From: Rhizobium sp. Root483D2
GTDB lineage: Bacteria; Pseudomonadota; Alphaproteobacteria; Rhizobiales; Rhizobiaceae
Direction of reading: 5' to 3'
DNA: 64,000 nt
Assembly: GCF_001426685.1 (NCBI RefSeq)
Contig: NZ_LMFB01000003.1
Span: 29,638 to 93,637 of the forward strand
Below are positions 42,740 to 52,069 of the stretch, piece by piece (positions within the stretch are counted from its first letter, which is position 1; every line of letters starts with the position of its first letter). Under the pieces are notes generated by a model. That model had not been told where the DNA came from. It worked only from the letters and a program-made list of their open reading frames with translations, and did not search any database. A program made the position numbers and the translations under genes.

Positions 42740-44527
42740 TCATGCTATTTGTTCGACCGCTTTCGTTGCTGAACCCGAAGCGAGCTGGCTTTGTCCCAAG
42801 GCCTGAACGATGCGCATCTTCAGCGCCGCCCGTCGCTGGTCGTAGAAATCGGGAAATTTTTCGATGGTTTCCGGCAGGGCGGAGATATCCAGGCCTGCCA
42901 GGTATTGCCGCCGGGCGATCTCGTCCGGCTTCGTCCAGGCAGACCATTCGTATGGCAACTTCTGTCGCTTCTGATTGTTGATCGGGCCTTCCAGGAGCTG
43001 GAGGTTCGGCAACCTGTTCTGCTTTTCCTGCAACGACGCCCAAAGCTTCTCAGTCACACCGCCCTTGCGCAGCTGCGCGTCCGTGAAGCGGCCCTGCGGA
43101 TAGATATGATCAACATGGAAATGCCGCGACAGATCGAAGCCCGGAAATATCATGGAGAGAAGCGCAAACGTACGAGCGTTCCCGTAGGCTAGGTCGCAGT
43201 GCTCGTCGATCTCGACGTCGGTAAAGGTCAGCGACTTACCGCGCAGCGCCATGACCGTCTCAAGCTCATTCACGGGAAACTCGCTGGTGGCGTGCAAGCT
43301 GATCTTCTCGCGCAATGCGGTCAGCAGGGTATCGAGGCCGCTTCCCCAGATGCCAGATGCCTTGAGAACACTCCTGATCAACCAAAGCCGGATATTCTCG
43401 CGATCTGAGGCGAATTCCGCACGATGCAGATAGGCCTCATCGGCCTTGCGCGCGTAAATGTAGTAGGCGATCGGTAGGATCGAGCTTTCCGCTCGCAGGT
43501 TCTGGCCGCTGAATCCAAAGGATGCCAAAAGTTGAACAGCGATCAGCATCGCCTTGTAGATTTTTGGCCAATTTGCCTCGAGCACTGCCATGTTGGTCTT
43601 GTTGAAATTTTCGACCTTGAAGCCGACGCTGCCGATATCGGAGAGCATCAGGCCAGCCTTCAGCACCAAATCCTTCGTAAATTTGAAGCCGTTGCCTTGG
43701 TCGTTCATCTCGTCTACGAGCGAATGGATGGCTTCTCGTGCATCCACCTTTTCCCACTGCGCAACCGCGACCGACAAGGGAAGGTCGGAATAGGAAAGCG
43801 GCGCAGCGCCACTGTTCATCCGGATGAAAATATTCAGGACGTGCTCAAGGCTTTGGTTCTCTTCCTCATAGTAAGTGATGAGATCCTTGTCATGAACGGT
43901 GTTGTGGAAATGACGCAACGTCGCGCGCGCCGTCCTAATGGCTTCCTTTTCGAGATCGAGCTCATCAAGGCTGTCAATCAGCCAGTCGTACTCCTCCTCC
44001 ACTACCCGGCCACATCGGAACCACACCGTGCCGGGTTGTGGGCACTTGGCCTGGCTTTCCGTGAGGAACTCGAAATGATACCGGTAACCGCTTTCGAGAT
44101 CGGCCTCGCTTAAGAGGTCAAGATACAGGTGCCTGCTGGGAAATGCTGCATCTGAACTCCACCGTTTGCCTGGCATTTTCCAAGTATAGGAACCCCGCAG
44201 GCCGACTTTGAGCGCGGTCATGCGCTGTTGCCCATCAAGGACAGCGATTAGCTCACGCTCGGGCGGGTTTTTCAATAGTTCGCAATGATACCGGTCGCGT
44301 TCGTGATAGTGTTGAACAAAATCGTAGAACTTGTACTCCGTGCGCCTCTCCTGCGCGATCTTCCAGAAGAGGAACGTGCCGAAGGGACATCCCTGCATGA
44401 GGCTGTCAAGAAGCTCGCAGATTTGTTCCGGCCACCAAACGAATTCGCGCTGGATTGCCGGCAACACGTAATCCTGGGACGCAATTTTTTCGAGGTGCGA
44501 TTTGATTGTGCCGCTAGGCTTACACAT
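42740..44527 (-). CDS. DUF262-HNH protein (GmrSD-like type IV restriction nuclease)
   Basis: Single-chain protein of 595 aa. The DUF262 (GmrS-like) half shows PAIQREFVW (23-31), LLDSLMQGCPFGTFLFW and the NTP-binding VLDGQQRMTAL (96-106). The C-terminal half has the DUF1524-like HNH site: HFHVDHIYP (D473, H474) followed by NLQLLEG (N508) and NNQKRQK. GmrSD enzymes cut phage DNA carrying modified cytosine. The key residues are present, so it looks active. It stands alone, upstream of the patatin gene on the same strand with a 43-bp gap, and may share its transcript. Confidence 0.85.
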   Translation of the reverse strand: MCKPSGTIKSHLEKIASQDYVLPAIQREFVWWPEQICELLDSLMQGCPFGTFLFWKIAQERRTEYKFYDFVQHYHERDRYHCELLKNPPERELIAVLDGQQRMTALKVGLRGSYTWKMPGKRWSSDAAFPSRHLYLDLLSEADLESGYRYHFEFLTESQAKCPQPGTVWFRCGRVVEEEYDWLIDSLDELDLEKEAIRTARATLRHFHNTVHDKDLITYYEEENQSLEHVLNIFIRMNSGAAPLSYSDLPLSVAVAQWEKVDAREAIHSLVDEMNDQGNGFKFTKDLVLKAGLMLSDIGSVGFKVENFNKTNMAVLEANWPKIYKAMLIAVQLLASFGFSGQNLRAESSILPIAYYIYARKADEAYLHRAEFASDRENIRLWLIRSVLKASGIWGSGLDTLLTALREKISLHATSEFPVNELETVMALRGKSLTFTDVEIDEHCDLAYGNARTFALLSMIFPGFDLSRHFHVDHIYPQGRFTDAQLRKGGVTEKLWASLQEKQNRLPNLQLLEGPINNQKRQKLPYEWSAWTKPDEIARRQYLAGLDISALPETIEKFPDFYDQRRAALKMRIVQALGQSQLASGSATKAVEQIA

Positions 44528-45131
44528 CGGAGAATCTCTGAACCTTTTGAGGTGTTACGACTGAGGATTGCACAGCGGTCAGTAAAAATCCCGCGTCGCG
44601 TCTCGCATGAATTGGCGGGGATAGAGTTTTCCCCATCATATTTTGGTCCATATAGGATTGATCTTTTTGACCTGGCGGATGAGAGCTTAGACGGGGGCCA
44701 AAATCGGTCGGACCCAGCGGCAGCATTGACATCCCGAGCAATAAGCGTTGCGCGGCTCAAAACAGCTAGCGAGATCGCCTACGCCTGATCGTCAAGCAAA
44801 AGAGATTGATAGCCTATCCGAGCCCGCGTCGGCGCGGCCGCCCAAAATATAACGCGTAGCTGGAAGCGACCCTCTATTCGACAGACAAGGACGTCCTCAT
44901 AAAGCGTTCGTTCGCCGACAATCCGACCGGAGGTTGAAGGCAGCCATGCGTGACGCCGAGAGGGCGGACGACCGCAGACGGGGACTGGAATCTGTAAGCC
45001 GCTGGAAAACAGCAAATATCACCTTTTCGGGGTCAAGATAATTGCTGGGCGGTAGGTTCGTACCCCATCAAGGCGATGGGGGGCCCCGAAAGCGGCCTCC
45101 CGTCGGACGAAGTTCAACCGGACGAGCGCCG
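44528..45131. other. Spacer at the right border of the defence-like island
   Basis: About 600 bp without a supported gene. Only shadow frames are present. It contains the upstream region of the DUF262-HNH gene. Confidence 0.4.
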
Positions 45132-45968
45132 TCATCCGTCAGCGGCGAAGTCGGTCGACCCCGAGACGATGCGCCATTCGGAGAGAATGGCAGCGTCTTG
45201 TGCGTGCTTTTTCTCGATCGCGGCGACCGTGTCGCTACCGAGCGGCAGACGCACCGGCGGATTGGGGGCGTCAGTGAAGGCGATGAGCGCCTCTGCCAGC
45301 TTTTGAGGGTCGCCGGGTTGTTTATGGCTGAGACCGGCTGCTATCGTTCGCACCTTGCCGACAGTTTCTGCGTAATCGCCGATGATATTGCCACTGACCG
45401 ACAAGGACGAACTGTCGAGGAAGTCGGTGCGGAAATAGCCCGGCTCTACGACCGTGACGTGGATGCCAAGCGGTGCCAGTTCGTCATGCAGAGCTTCGCT
45501 CAGCCCTTCGACCGCGAATTTCGTCGAGGAGTAGACACCGAAGCCGGCCGCGCCGCGATAGCCGCCGATCGATGAGATATTCAGGATGCGGCCGGAACGC
45601 GCCCGGCGCATCGAGGGCAGGACGGCGCGGGTCACGTTGAGGAGACCAAAGACGTTGGTGCGGTAAACTGCCTCGATCTCGGCCACGGTTGCTTCTTCAA
45701 CGGCACCCATCAATCCGAACCCGGCATTGTTGAGCAGGATATCGATGCGGCCGAAGCGCTCGATCCCAGCTTTCACTGCTGCGGTCGCCTGGCTGTCGAC
45801 GGTCACGTCGAGGGCGACCGGAAGCAGGTTGGGGTGTTCGCCGAACCGCTCGGTGATCACCTTTGGATTGCGGGCGGTGGCGACGACGGCGTCGCCCTGT
45901 GCAAGAGCACGCGTCGTGATGAGGGCGCCAAAGCCGCGCGAGGCGCCGGTGATGAACCAGATTTTCAT
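45132..45968 (-). CDS. Short-chain dehydrogenase/reductase (SDR)
   Basis: NAD(P)-dependent oxidoreductase of 278 aa. The Rossmann motif is TGASRGFG (about 7-14), NNAG follows near 82, and the catalytic S...YSSTK (Y-x3-K) lies near 137-155. The family is the classical SDR with a C-terminal extension. The ATG at 45968 has AAGGA 8 bases upstream. It is the third gene after LysR and VOC on the same strand, so its substrate is probably linked to that regulator. Confidence 0.9.
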   Translation of the reverse strand: MKIWFITGASRGFGALITTRALAQGDAVVATARNPKVITERFGEHPNLLPVALDVTVDSQATAAVKAGIERFGRIDILLNNAGFGLMGAVEEATVAEIEAVYRTNVFGLLNVTRAVLPSMRRARSGRILNISSIGGYRGAAGFGVYSSTKFAVEGLSEALHDELAPLGIHVTVVEPGYFRTDFLDSSSLSVSGNIIGDYAETVGKVRTIAAGLSHKQPGDPQKLAEALIAFTDAPNPPVRLPLGSDTVAAIEKKHAQDAAILSEWRIVSGSTDFAADG

Positions 45969-46050
45969 GAGGATATTCCTTGATTTTCGTGGAGATAAGG
46001 AGGGACGCTTGGCCACCGCGATTTCCGGATGGCCAACCGGGTGGGAAAGA

Positions 46051-46461
46051 TCACGGCAGGACTTCTGCCAGCTCGATCAGGTTGCCGAAGGGATCGCAGA
46101 AGAAGGCGAGGCGGCGGCTGATCGCCAGAAGCTCGAACGGCTCGGTGACGATTGTGATGCCGCGTGCGCGTAGTTCCTCGACAGTGGTATCGACGCTTCC
46201 GACATTCAGGCAGAAATGGTGGTAGCCGGCGTATTTGAGGCTGTCGCCGAGATCGGTACAGAGACGGACGTCTGCGGGCGACGGATCGCCGCCATCAAGG
46301 ATCTCCACATAGAAATGGTCGTCCGTGGCCGGTGCCAGAAAGGCGAGTTGTTCGTCGGCATAGTTCCATTCGGCAACGACACGGAAGTCGAGCTTCTCGA
46401 CATACCAGCGCTTGGCGGTTTCGAGGTCCGGCGTGCGGACGGCGACGTGATGACCGCGCAT
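46051..46461 (-). CDS. VOC (glyoxalase/dioxygenase) family protein
   Basis: Protein of 136 aa with two beta-alpha-beta-beta-beta halves. HHVAVRTPDLETAKRWYVEKL gives the first metal histidine, YHHFCLNVGSVDTTVEELRA the second half, and FFCDPFGNLIELAEV the terminal metal Glu. It could be a lyase, isomerase or ring-cleaving enzyme; the substrate cannot be read from sequence. The ATG comes one base after the LysR stop, so it is translationally coupled to its probable regulator. Confidence 0.85.
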   Translation of the reverse strand: MRGHHVAVRTPDLETAKRWYVEKLDFRVVAEWNYADEQLAFLAPATDDHFYVEILDGGDPSPADVRLCTDLGDSLKYAGYHHFCLNVGSVDTTVEELRARGITIVTEPFELLAISRRLAFFCDPFGNLIELAEVLP

Positions 46462-46462
46462 G

Positions 46463-47404
46463 TCAGCGAAGGGCGATGCCGTGTTGTGGGTAGGAGGAAG
46501 TCGTATCCGTTAGCTCCCTTGTGACCTCGCTGATCAACAACCGCAGCCATCGATGAGCCGAATCGTTGCGATGGCGGACATGCCAGGCCATCTCGACGGG
46601 AAAAGTGCCGAGGTCGGTTGGGGCAGGAAGCACTTTCAGCCGCGCGTCGTTGGCGAGGCGCCGGCAGATCAGGGTTGGCAGGGTGGCGCAATAGTCGGTG
46701 ACCGCGATCATTTCAGGTACGGCTAGAAAATGCGTAACGGAAACGGCAACTTCCCGTCTCAGGTGCTGATGGCCGAGCGCCTGGAACAAGCCCGCGCGCA
46801 TTCGCCCGGGCGGAAGCACATTGACGTGCTTCATTTGCTCATACTGCTCCCGTGAAATCCCATCCCGAATATCGGGATGATCGGCTCGAACGACGCAGGC
46901 AAGCCCTTCATCCATCAGATGCTGGACCACCATATTGTCCGGTGGATCGACAATTCGGCCAAGGACGATATCAGTCCCGCCGGACATGGCGCCGGTCTCA
47001 GCCAGGTCGTTGCCGAACGGCGTTAGGCGTAGATTGATCCCCGGGGCTCGCTCCCGCAGCCGGGCGACCAGCACTGGCATCAGCACAAACTCGACGTAGC
47101 CGTTGGGGGCAATCGTAAAGAGCTTTTCTGCCTTGACCGGATCGAAGTCTCTTTGACCGAGGATAATGTCGTCAATGCTTGCTAAGGCCGCAGTGACAAC
47201 GGGCTCCAGCTCTTCCGCCATCTGGGTCGGCTTCATGCCGTACCGCTCCCGAATGAAGAGCGGATCGCGCATCGTATCGCGCAAGCGGCTCAAGGCATTG
47301 GACATCGCGGGCTGGGTGATGCCCAGGCGTGCGGCGGCGCGCGTCACGTTGCGTTCCTCCATCAGAGTGAGAAACACCGGCAAGAGGTTCAGGTCGAATT
47401 TCAT
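46463..47404 (-). CDS. LysR-family transcriptional regulator
   Basis: LTTR of 313 aa. The N-terminal winged helix-turn-helix is clear (FDLNLLPVFLTLMEERNVTRAA, LGITQPAMSNALSRLRD), followed by the periplasmic-binding-like effector domain. It resembles the NodD/NahR-type subgroup (DLNLL start, FIRERYGMKPTQMAEEL). It heads a minus-strand operon with VOC and SDR genes and diverges from the DJ-1/PfpI gene, which it probably also controls from the 164-bp intergenic region. Confidence 0.9.
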   Translation of the reverse strand: MKFDLNLLPVFLTLMEERNVTRAAARLGITQPAMSNALSRLRDTMRDPLFIRERYGMKPTQMAEELEPVVTAALASIDDIILGQRDFDPVKAEKLFTIAPNGYVEFVLMPVLVARLRERAPGINLRLTPFGNDLAETGAMSGGTDIVLGRIVDPPDNMVVQHLMDEGLACVVRADHPDIRDGISREQYEQMKHVNVLPPGRMRAGLFQALGHQHLRREVAVSVTHFLAVPEMIAVTDYCATLPTLICRRLANDARLKVLPAPTDLGTFPVEMAWHVRHRNDSAHRWLRLLISEVTRELTDTTSSYPQHGIALR

Positions 47405-47568
47405 CCAGTTATATTTTCATGTGAATGTCTGGAATACAACAAATAAATTTCAGGAATATCAATTCATCAGGCATGTTTAGGGTGTCCAGATGGATGGGGA
47501 CAGCAAAAGTCGAACTAGTGTTTTTCCCATTCCAAAATCACTCAGGCACACTCACTAGGATCCGTAAA

Positions 47569-48261
47569 ATGAAAATTCTGATGGTTCTCACTTCGCACGA
47601 CGAACTCGGCAACACAGGCCGCAAAACCGGCTTCTGGCTCGAAGAGTTCGCCGCTCCCTACTACGCATTCCTTGAAGCGGGTGCAGATATCACCGTCGCT
47701 TCCCCGAAGGGTGGCCAGCCGCCACTCGATCCGAAGAGCGACGAGCTTTCTTTCCAAACCGAACAGACACGCCGCTTCCAAGCCGACGTCGACGCGCAGT
47801 CCGTACTGGCGTCGACCGTCAAGCTCTCTTCGGTTTCCCAGGAAGACTACGACGCGGTCTTTTATCCCGGTGGTCACGGCCCGCTGTGGGATCTGGCTGA
47901 AGACAACACATCGATCGCTCTCATCGAGAACGCGTACCGTGCCGGCAAGCCGGTCGCACTCGTCTGCCATGCCCCCGGCGTTCTTCGCCACGTCAAGGCA
48001 GCCGATGGAACGCCGCTGGTCCGAGGTAAGAATGTTACCGGCTTTAAGAACACTGAAGAAGACGGTGTTGGCCTCACTGATGTCGTACCCTTCCTCGTTG
48101 AAGACGTGCTGAAGCAGAATGGCGGGATTTATTCCAGCGGTGACGACTGGTCATCCTACGCTGTTCAGGACGGGTTGCTGATTACTGGGCAGAATCCTGG
48201 CTCGTCCGTCGAGACAGCTCGCATCCTGCTGACAATGCTGAAGATCAGCAAGACTGTCTGA
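47569..48261 (+). CDS. DJ-1/PfpI family protein (type 1 glutamine amidotransferase-like)
   Basis: Protein of 230 aa, Hsp31/YajL-like. The nucleophile elbow is ALVCHAPGVL (Cys about 128), with the conserved DAVFYPGGHGPLWDL and an acidic residue in the F..EEFAAPYYAF region. Family members act as glyoxalase III, deglycase or chaperone. ATG 47569 has AGGA upstream; the frame opens earlier at 47425, but that part is not protein-like. A strong terminator follows the stop. It diverges from the LysR regulator. Confidence 0.85.
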   Translation: MKILMVLTSHDELGNTGRKTGFWLEEFAAPYYAFLEAGADITVASPKGGQPPLDPKSDELSFQTEQTRRFQADVDAQSVLASTVKLSSVSQEDYDAVFYPGGHGPLWDLAEDNTSIALIENAYRAGKPVALVCHAPGVLRHVKAADGTPLVRGKNVTGFKNTEEDGVGLTDVVPFLVEDVLKQNGGIYSSGDDWSSYAVQDGLLITGQNPGSSVETARILLTMLKISKTV

Positions 48262-48270
48262 CCGAAGTAC

Positions 48271-48301
48271 AGGTGCAGGAGCCTCTCGCTCCTGCACCTT
48301 T
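48271..48301 (+). terminator. Rho-independent-like terminator after the DJ-1/PfpI gene
   Basis: A perfect 12-bp stem AGGTGCAGGAGC/GCTCCTGCACCT with a 5-base loop (CTCTC) starts 10 bp after the stop. The following T-run is short, so termination strength is uncertain. Confidence 0.7.
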
Positions 48302-48540
48302 GCCCGGCGTATCAACTGCCGATCACGCGCGGGTGGCGGGCAGAGCCCGAATATGCACTCGTCTTCCCTGACATTGGAGAGCCGCGACGACAGTACGCGT
48401 GAACAGGCATCGCGGTCGATTGACCTGGAAAAGAAAATGACTCGCAATCTTTCCACTAAGCCGACTGCCTACCGGCGCTTTGCAATCTTCAATCCAGTAA
48501 ACCCCAAACGGGTGGCCATCACTGTTCAAAAAGCGTCGGC

Positions 48541-49017
48541 TTAGGTGTTAAGTGACATTGGTTTTTCACCCCCTGGCGGCAGACCAAAGAGATGCCTTAC
48601 CCAGTTCAGGAACGCTCCGTAGGGTCGGCCTAGCACCATCATCATCACCGTTGCGCCCAGCACCCCTCGGATCAAACTATCCCCGGCGGCTCCGCTGAAT
48701 GCGATGATCGCAGTGTAGATCGGCACTTGAAAGCTCACCAGCGCCAAGCTGTCCCATATAAGCTGAGAAAGCCGTGTCTGCTTCGCATGACTCATAAGCC
48801 AGTCCCGCCACAAGCCGTAGGGTCGCCCTACAGGAACCATTAAAACTCCGCCTATTAGACGAGCGTGAAGGACCTGCTCCCACGTCATCCCTGCGATAAT
48901 TCGTTCATTTACGATGCCTGTGGTGGTGAAGAACAGCACCAAAGCCAATGTGTCCGCGACATAGGACACCATATTGCCTGATGGCTTCGCCGTCTCTCTC
49001 AACCGTTTCCCTCTCAC
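48541..49017 (-). CDS. alaE: AlaE-like L-alanine exporter
   Basis: Inner-membrane protein of up to 158 aa with four likely membrane helices. It matches the AlaE pattern: VADTLALVLFFTTTGIVNE, GMTWEQVLHARLI, the GRPYGLWRDWLM loop, and the repeat-like VLGRPYGAFLNWVRHLF near the C-terminus. AlaE exports L-alanine to relieve toxic accumulation. The open frame starts at GTG 49017 without a clear ribosome site; a TTG 12 bases downstream behind AGAGGG, or the internal ATG, are alternatives. Confidence 0.8.
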   Translation of the reverse strand: MRGKRLRETAKPSGNMVSYVADTLALVLFFTTTGIVNERIIAGMTWEQVLHARLIGGVLMVPVGRPYGLWRDWLMSHAKQTRLSQLIWDSLALVSFQVPIYTAIIAFSGAAGDSLIRGVLGATVMMMVLGRPYGAFLNWVRHLFGLPPGGEKPMSLNT

Positions 49018-49119
49018 GTCTGTTTTGCTGATATATTCTGATTAATGCGCTATCATTTATTGTCGGGTTTGCCTTCATTTGCCGAGTTTAATCATGTCGG
49101 TTAGATGTTCCTCAGGCCG

Positions 49120-49671
49120 CTATCGTGACAGAATGCAACGCATGATGGTCAAGATGTAATCCTCGATCTCTGAAATACTTCCGTTCTGTGCACACACCTG
49201 CGCGCCTTCCAGCAGAAACGTGATTTCGGCAGCTGCGAGCTTCGGGTTAGCGACGCCGACCTTGCGGCACATCTCCTGAATTCGCTCTGCCTGTCTGACT
49301 TTATGTTTTTCGATGGTTTGTCTAACCGGATGTGCCCTGTCCGCGATTTCGGCGATGGTGTTGATGAACGGGCAGCCTCTATATGAAATTTCTTGAAGAC
49401 CATGCGCGATGTATTCAGCCCATGCCATCAACTGGGCCCGTGGATTATTTGGGTGATCCAGTTCAACCTGGTCTAGAGCGCCCCTATAACGCTCGATGGT
49501 AGCTTCCATCCAATCTTCGATCAGGGCGTCTCGTGATTCAAAATGGCGGTACACGCCCATTTTTGTTGTTCTAGCCTCTGCCGCTATTGCGTCGATGGTA
49601 ACGTGCTGGATTCCCTTTTCATCGAAGAGCTTATGAGCGGCCGTCGTAATCCGTTCATTCAGCGTGGCCAT
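49120..49671 (-). CDS. TetR-family repressor
   Basis: Repressor of 183 aa. The N-terminal helix-turn-helix is clear (ITTAAHKLFDEKGIQHVTID, AAEARTTKMGVYRHFESRDAL), with a TetR_C-like ligand domain behind it. It diverges from the amidase gene. Two identical-format palindromes TGATAC-N6-GTATCA in the 107-bp intergenic region are its probable operators, so it would repress itself and the amidase until a ligand binds. Confidence 0.9.
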   Translation of the reverse strand: MATLNERITTAAHKLFDEKGIQHVTIDAIAAEARTTKMGVYRHFESRDALIEDWMEATIERYRGALDQVELDHPNNPRAQLMAWAEYIAHGLQEISYRGCPFINTIAEIADRAHPVRQTIEKHKVRQAERIQEMCRKVGVANPKLAAAEITFLLEGAQVCAQNGSISEIEDYILTIMRCILSR

Positions 49672-49708
49672 CTCGACTTCCCTCTATTCGCCTAAGCATG
49701 CTTGACAA

Positions 49709-49745
49709 TGATACCGAGCAGTATCATTGATACCAAACGGTATCA
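49709..49745. promoter_or_regulatory. Tandem TetR operators
   Basis: TGATAC-N6-GTATCA occurs at 49709-49726 and at 49728-49745, both perfect, with their starts 19 bp apart. They lie between the divergent TetR and amidase start codons, 33 bp before the amidase ATG. Confidence 0.7.
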
Positions 49746-49778
49746 TTTAAACCAGTTTGCTGTAATAAGGAAGCTATC

Positions 49779-51242
49779 ATGGAACTTCGCGACTACACGT
49801 CCTATGACGCTCTTGGTCTTGTCGGGCTGATTGAAGCCGGTGAGGTCTCTCCTCAAGAGGTAGCGAGCGCCGCTGTGGAAGCAAGCGACCTCGTTAATCC
49901 TCACATTAACGCGGTAGCGGAGATCTGGACTGACGAAAGCGTGCTTTCGGTATCAGAACTAGATGCGAATGCCGCCTTTTATGGTGTGCCCTTTTTGATC
50001 AAGGATCTCGCCATAACCCGGGCGGGGAGGTTGAACGAGCTTGGTAGTCGGCTTGCCGCTGGGGTTCGGGCTACAGAAGATTCCACCTTGATGAGCAAAT
50101 TTCGGAAAAGCGGGCTTGTTACAATAGGCAGGACGACCACGCCTGAGTTTGCCATCAGCACAACAACGGAGGGCGCTGCAACTGGCCCGACCCGCAACCC
50201 TTGGGACATAAGACGCAGCGCTGGCGGATCGAGTGGCGGCTCCGGTGCTGCGGTTGCCGCAGGTATTGTGCCTGTTGCCCATGCGACAGATGGAGGTGGC
50301 AGCATCCGCGTCCCAGCGTCAGCGAATGGATTGTTCGGGATAAAGCCATCAAGGGGCAGGGTTTCCAATGGTCCTGCGGTGGATGAAGTCTGGAGCGGCT
50401 TAGCCGTGCAGCTTGGCGTCAGTCGTACGGTCAGAGACAGTGCGGCGCTGCTCGACGCTGCTCAAGGTGGCGCTGTGGGGGAGCCGTACTACATCGCCTC
50501 GCCCGAGAGCAGCTTTCTGTCGGCGTCATTGGTGGACCCCCGCTCCCTCAGGATCGGCTTCATGCGCGATCCGCTGAATGGCACGAAAACTGATCCGGCA
50601 GTTGCGGATCAAATTGAGCTGACTGCCAGGCACTGCGAATATCTTGGGCATGAAGTCACTCGAACCGAACTCGACCTTGGCGTTTCCTGGGAGGCATTCG
50701 TTTTCGCGAACGCCCAGTTCTGGACGGTGAATACCGCAGCATGGATCGATGCGATCGCGCAGTTTACAGGACGGCCGCCAGGTGATGACATACTTGAACC
50801 CTCCACTCATGCCGTCTACGAGTATGGGCGAAATGTCACCGGCCCAAACCTACTCAGTGCACTCGATGTCAGAAACAGTGTTACGCGTGCGATCGGAGCC
50901 TTCTTTGAGAAGCACGACATTCTTCTCACTCCAGTTATACCCCGGTTGCCTCCGTTGATTGGCGAGTACAATGATAGCCAGGAACGGTTGGATGGCCTTG
51001 AGTGGGTGAACCATGTTTTCAGCCATTCACCGTTTACTGCCATCGCAAATGTTGCCGGTGTGCCAGCAATGTCAGTGCCTCTGTACGAAGATCCGGGTTC
51101 AGGCATGCCGGTGGGATCACAGTTCTTTGCAGGCTTTGGCCAAGAGGCCCTGCTGTTCAGTCTGGCCGGTCAACTGGAGCGCTCTCAACCCTGGTCCGCT
51201 CGCAAGCCTAAGATATGGGCTGGGTCACCATCGGTTGGATGA
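49779..51242 (+). CDS. Amidase (amidase signature family)
   Basis: Enzyme of 487 aa hydrolysing a C-N amide bond. The Ser-cisSer-Lys triad is visible: K75 in FLIKDLA, cis-S151 in SAGGSSGGSG and nucleophile S175 in TDGGGSIRVPA. The length is normal. The substrate is unknown; 6-aminohexanoate-type linear amides, nitrile-derived amides or peptide amides are all possible. AAGGA precedes the ATG. It is controlled from the paired TetR operators just upstream. Confidence 0.9.
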   Translation: MELRDYTSYDALGLVGLIEAGEVSPQEVASAAVEASDLVNPHINAVAEIWTDESVLSVSELDANAAFYGVPFLIKDLAITRAGRLNELGSRLAAGVRATEDSTLMSKFRKSGLVTIGRTTTPEFAISTTTEGAATGPTRNPWDIRRSAGGSSGGSGAAVAAGIVPVAHATDGGGSIRVPASANGLFGIKPSRGRVSNGPAVDEVWSGLAVQLGVSRTVRDSAALLDAAQGGAVGEPYYIASPESSFLSASLVDPRSLRIGFMRDPLNGTKTDPAVADQIELTARHCEYLGHEVTRTELDLGVSWEAFVFANAQFWTVNTAAWIDAIAQFTGRPPGDDILEPSTHAVYEYGRNVTGPNLLSALDVRNSVTRAIGAFFEKHDILLTPVIPRLPPLIGEYNDSQERLDGLEWVNHVFSHSPFTAIANVAGVPAMSVPLYEDPGSGMPVGSQFFAGFGQEALLFSLAGQLERSQPWSARKPKIWAGSPSVG

Positions 51243-51318
51243 ACTGCTGGCTCGATTGGTGGATCAAGAGATTGCCAGCAGCAAGTCTGGTGGCGGGCCT
51301 CTCCCGAGTTTTTCTGTT

Positions 51319-51990
51319 CTAAATGGTAGCATTCTGACTGGCTGATTTATTTAGGAACGCCTGCGACATCGTCAGCATCTGCTGAGTGAAAGCTGGCAAC
51401 CTGCCTTCAGCGTCTCGATTTTCGAAGACAACTCGTGTTCCGCCGGTGAGCGCGGCAAGGAGACTATAAGCGACTTCATCCGCATTTTTGAAACTCGCGT
51501 CCTTACAGGATTCCAGCAGACGGCAGGCTGCCGCCCGGAGGCGGGCAAAAACCTTCTCTACCACATCGGCGACTTCGAGATGGCTCGATATTGCATAGAG
51601 CGCGCGCGACCGCTCAGGTTGATCACATTTGGCGAAAATGTAACCTCGAACGATGAATTCGCTGATCTCAAGGAGACAAGCTCCCCTAGCCGCCGAACAC
51701 GACTCTTCAAATGAGGCGGCTACCTTCCCCAAATAGCTCGTGATGACAGCACGGAGCAGAGCGTCCTTGTTGGGAAAGTACTGGTAAAGTGTCCCAATCG
51801 ACACACCGGCGCGCTTGGCGATCCGCGTGGTCGTCAATGCCGAGAGTCCGTGTGACAACAGAACCTGAATAGTTGCCTCGAAAATGGCATCTACGGTGGC
51901 CGCGGAGCGTGCCTGTATCGGGCTTTTTCTAGGGCCTAGGGACCGCAAGTCTGAGTTTCCAAAATGCGAATAACAAAACTGAATGATCAT
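51319..51990 (-). CDS. TetR-family repressor
   Basis: Repressor of up to 223 aa. The helix-turn-helix is at about 30-75 (ATVDAIFEATIQVLLSHGL, RIAKRAGVSIGTLYQYFPNKDAL). The ATG at 51990 lies inside a 14-bp perfect palindrome and has no Shine-Dalgarno; a TTG at 51948 behind GGAA may be the true start. It diverges from the SDR gene and probably represses it and itself. Confidence 0.85.
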   Translation of the reverse strand: MIIQFCYSHFGNSDLRSLGPRKSPIQARSAATVDAIFEATIQVLLSHGLSALTTTRIAKRAGVSIGTLYQYFPNKDALLRAVITSYLGKVAASFEESCSAARGACLLEISEFIVRGYIFAKCDQPERSRALYAISSHLEVADVVEKVFARLRAAACRLLESCKDASFKNADEVAYSLLAALTGGTRVVFENRDAEGRLPAFTQQMLTMSQAFLNKSASQNATI

Positions 51991-51993
51991 TCA
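51980..51993. promoter_or_regulatory. Palindrome TGAATGATCATTCA, putative TetR operator
   Basis: This is a perfect 14-bp palindrome between the divergent TetR and SDR genes, immediately followed by TATAAT on the plus strand (51995-52000). A repressor bound here would block the SDR promoter. It also covers the ATG annotated for the repressor. Confidence 0.6.
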
Positions 51994-52069
51994 TATAATT
52001 GATCCGATGCTGCGCCTGTCAACATCGGCGGCCGGTATTGAGTTCAGAATTTTCTGCATCGGAGATAAA

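Noticed and set aside
48437-48544. 35-residue plus-strand peptide starting MTRNLSTKPTAYRRF
   Set aside because: It has a weak GGAAAAG upstream but no recognisable family and lies in the gap between two convergent genes; not enough to call a gene.
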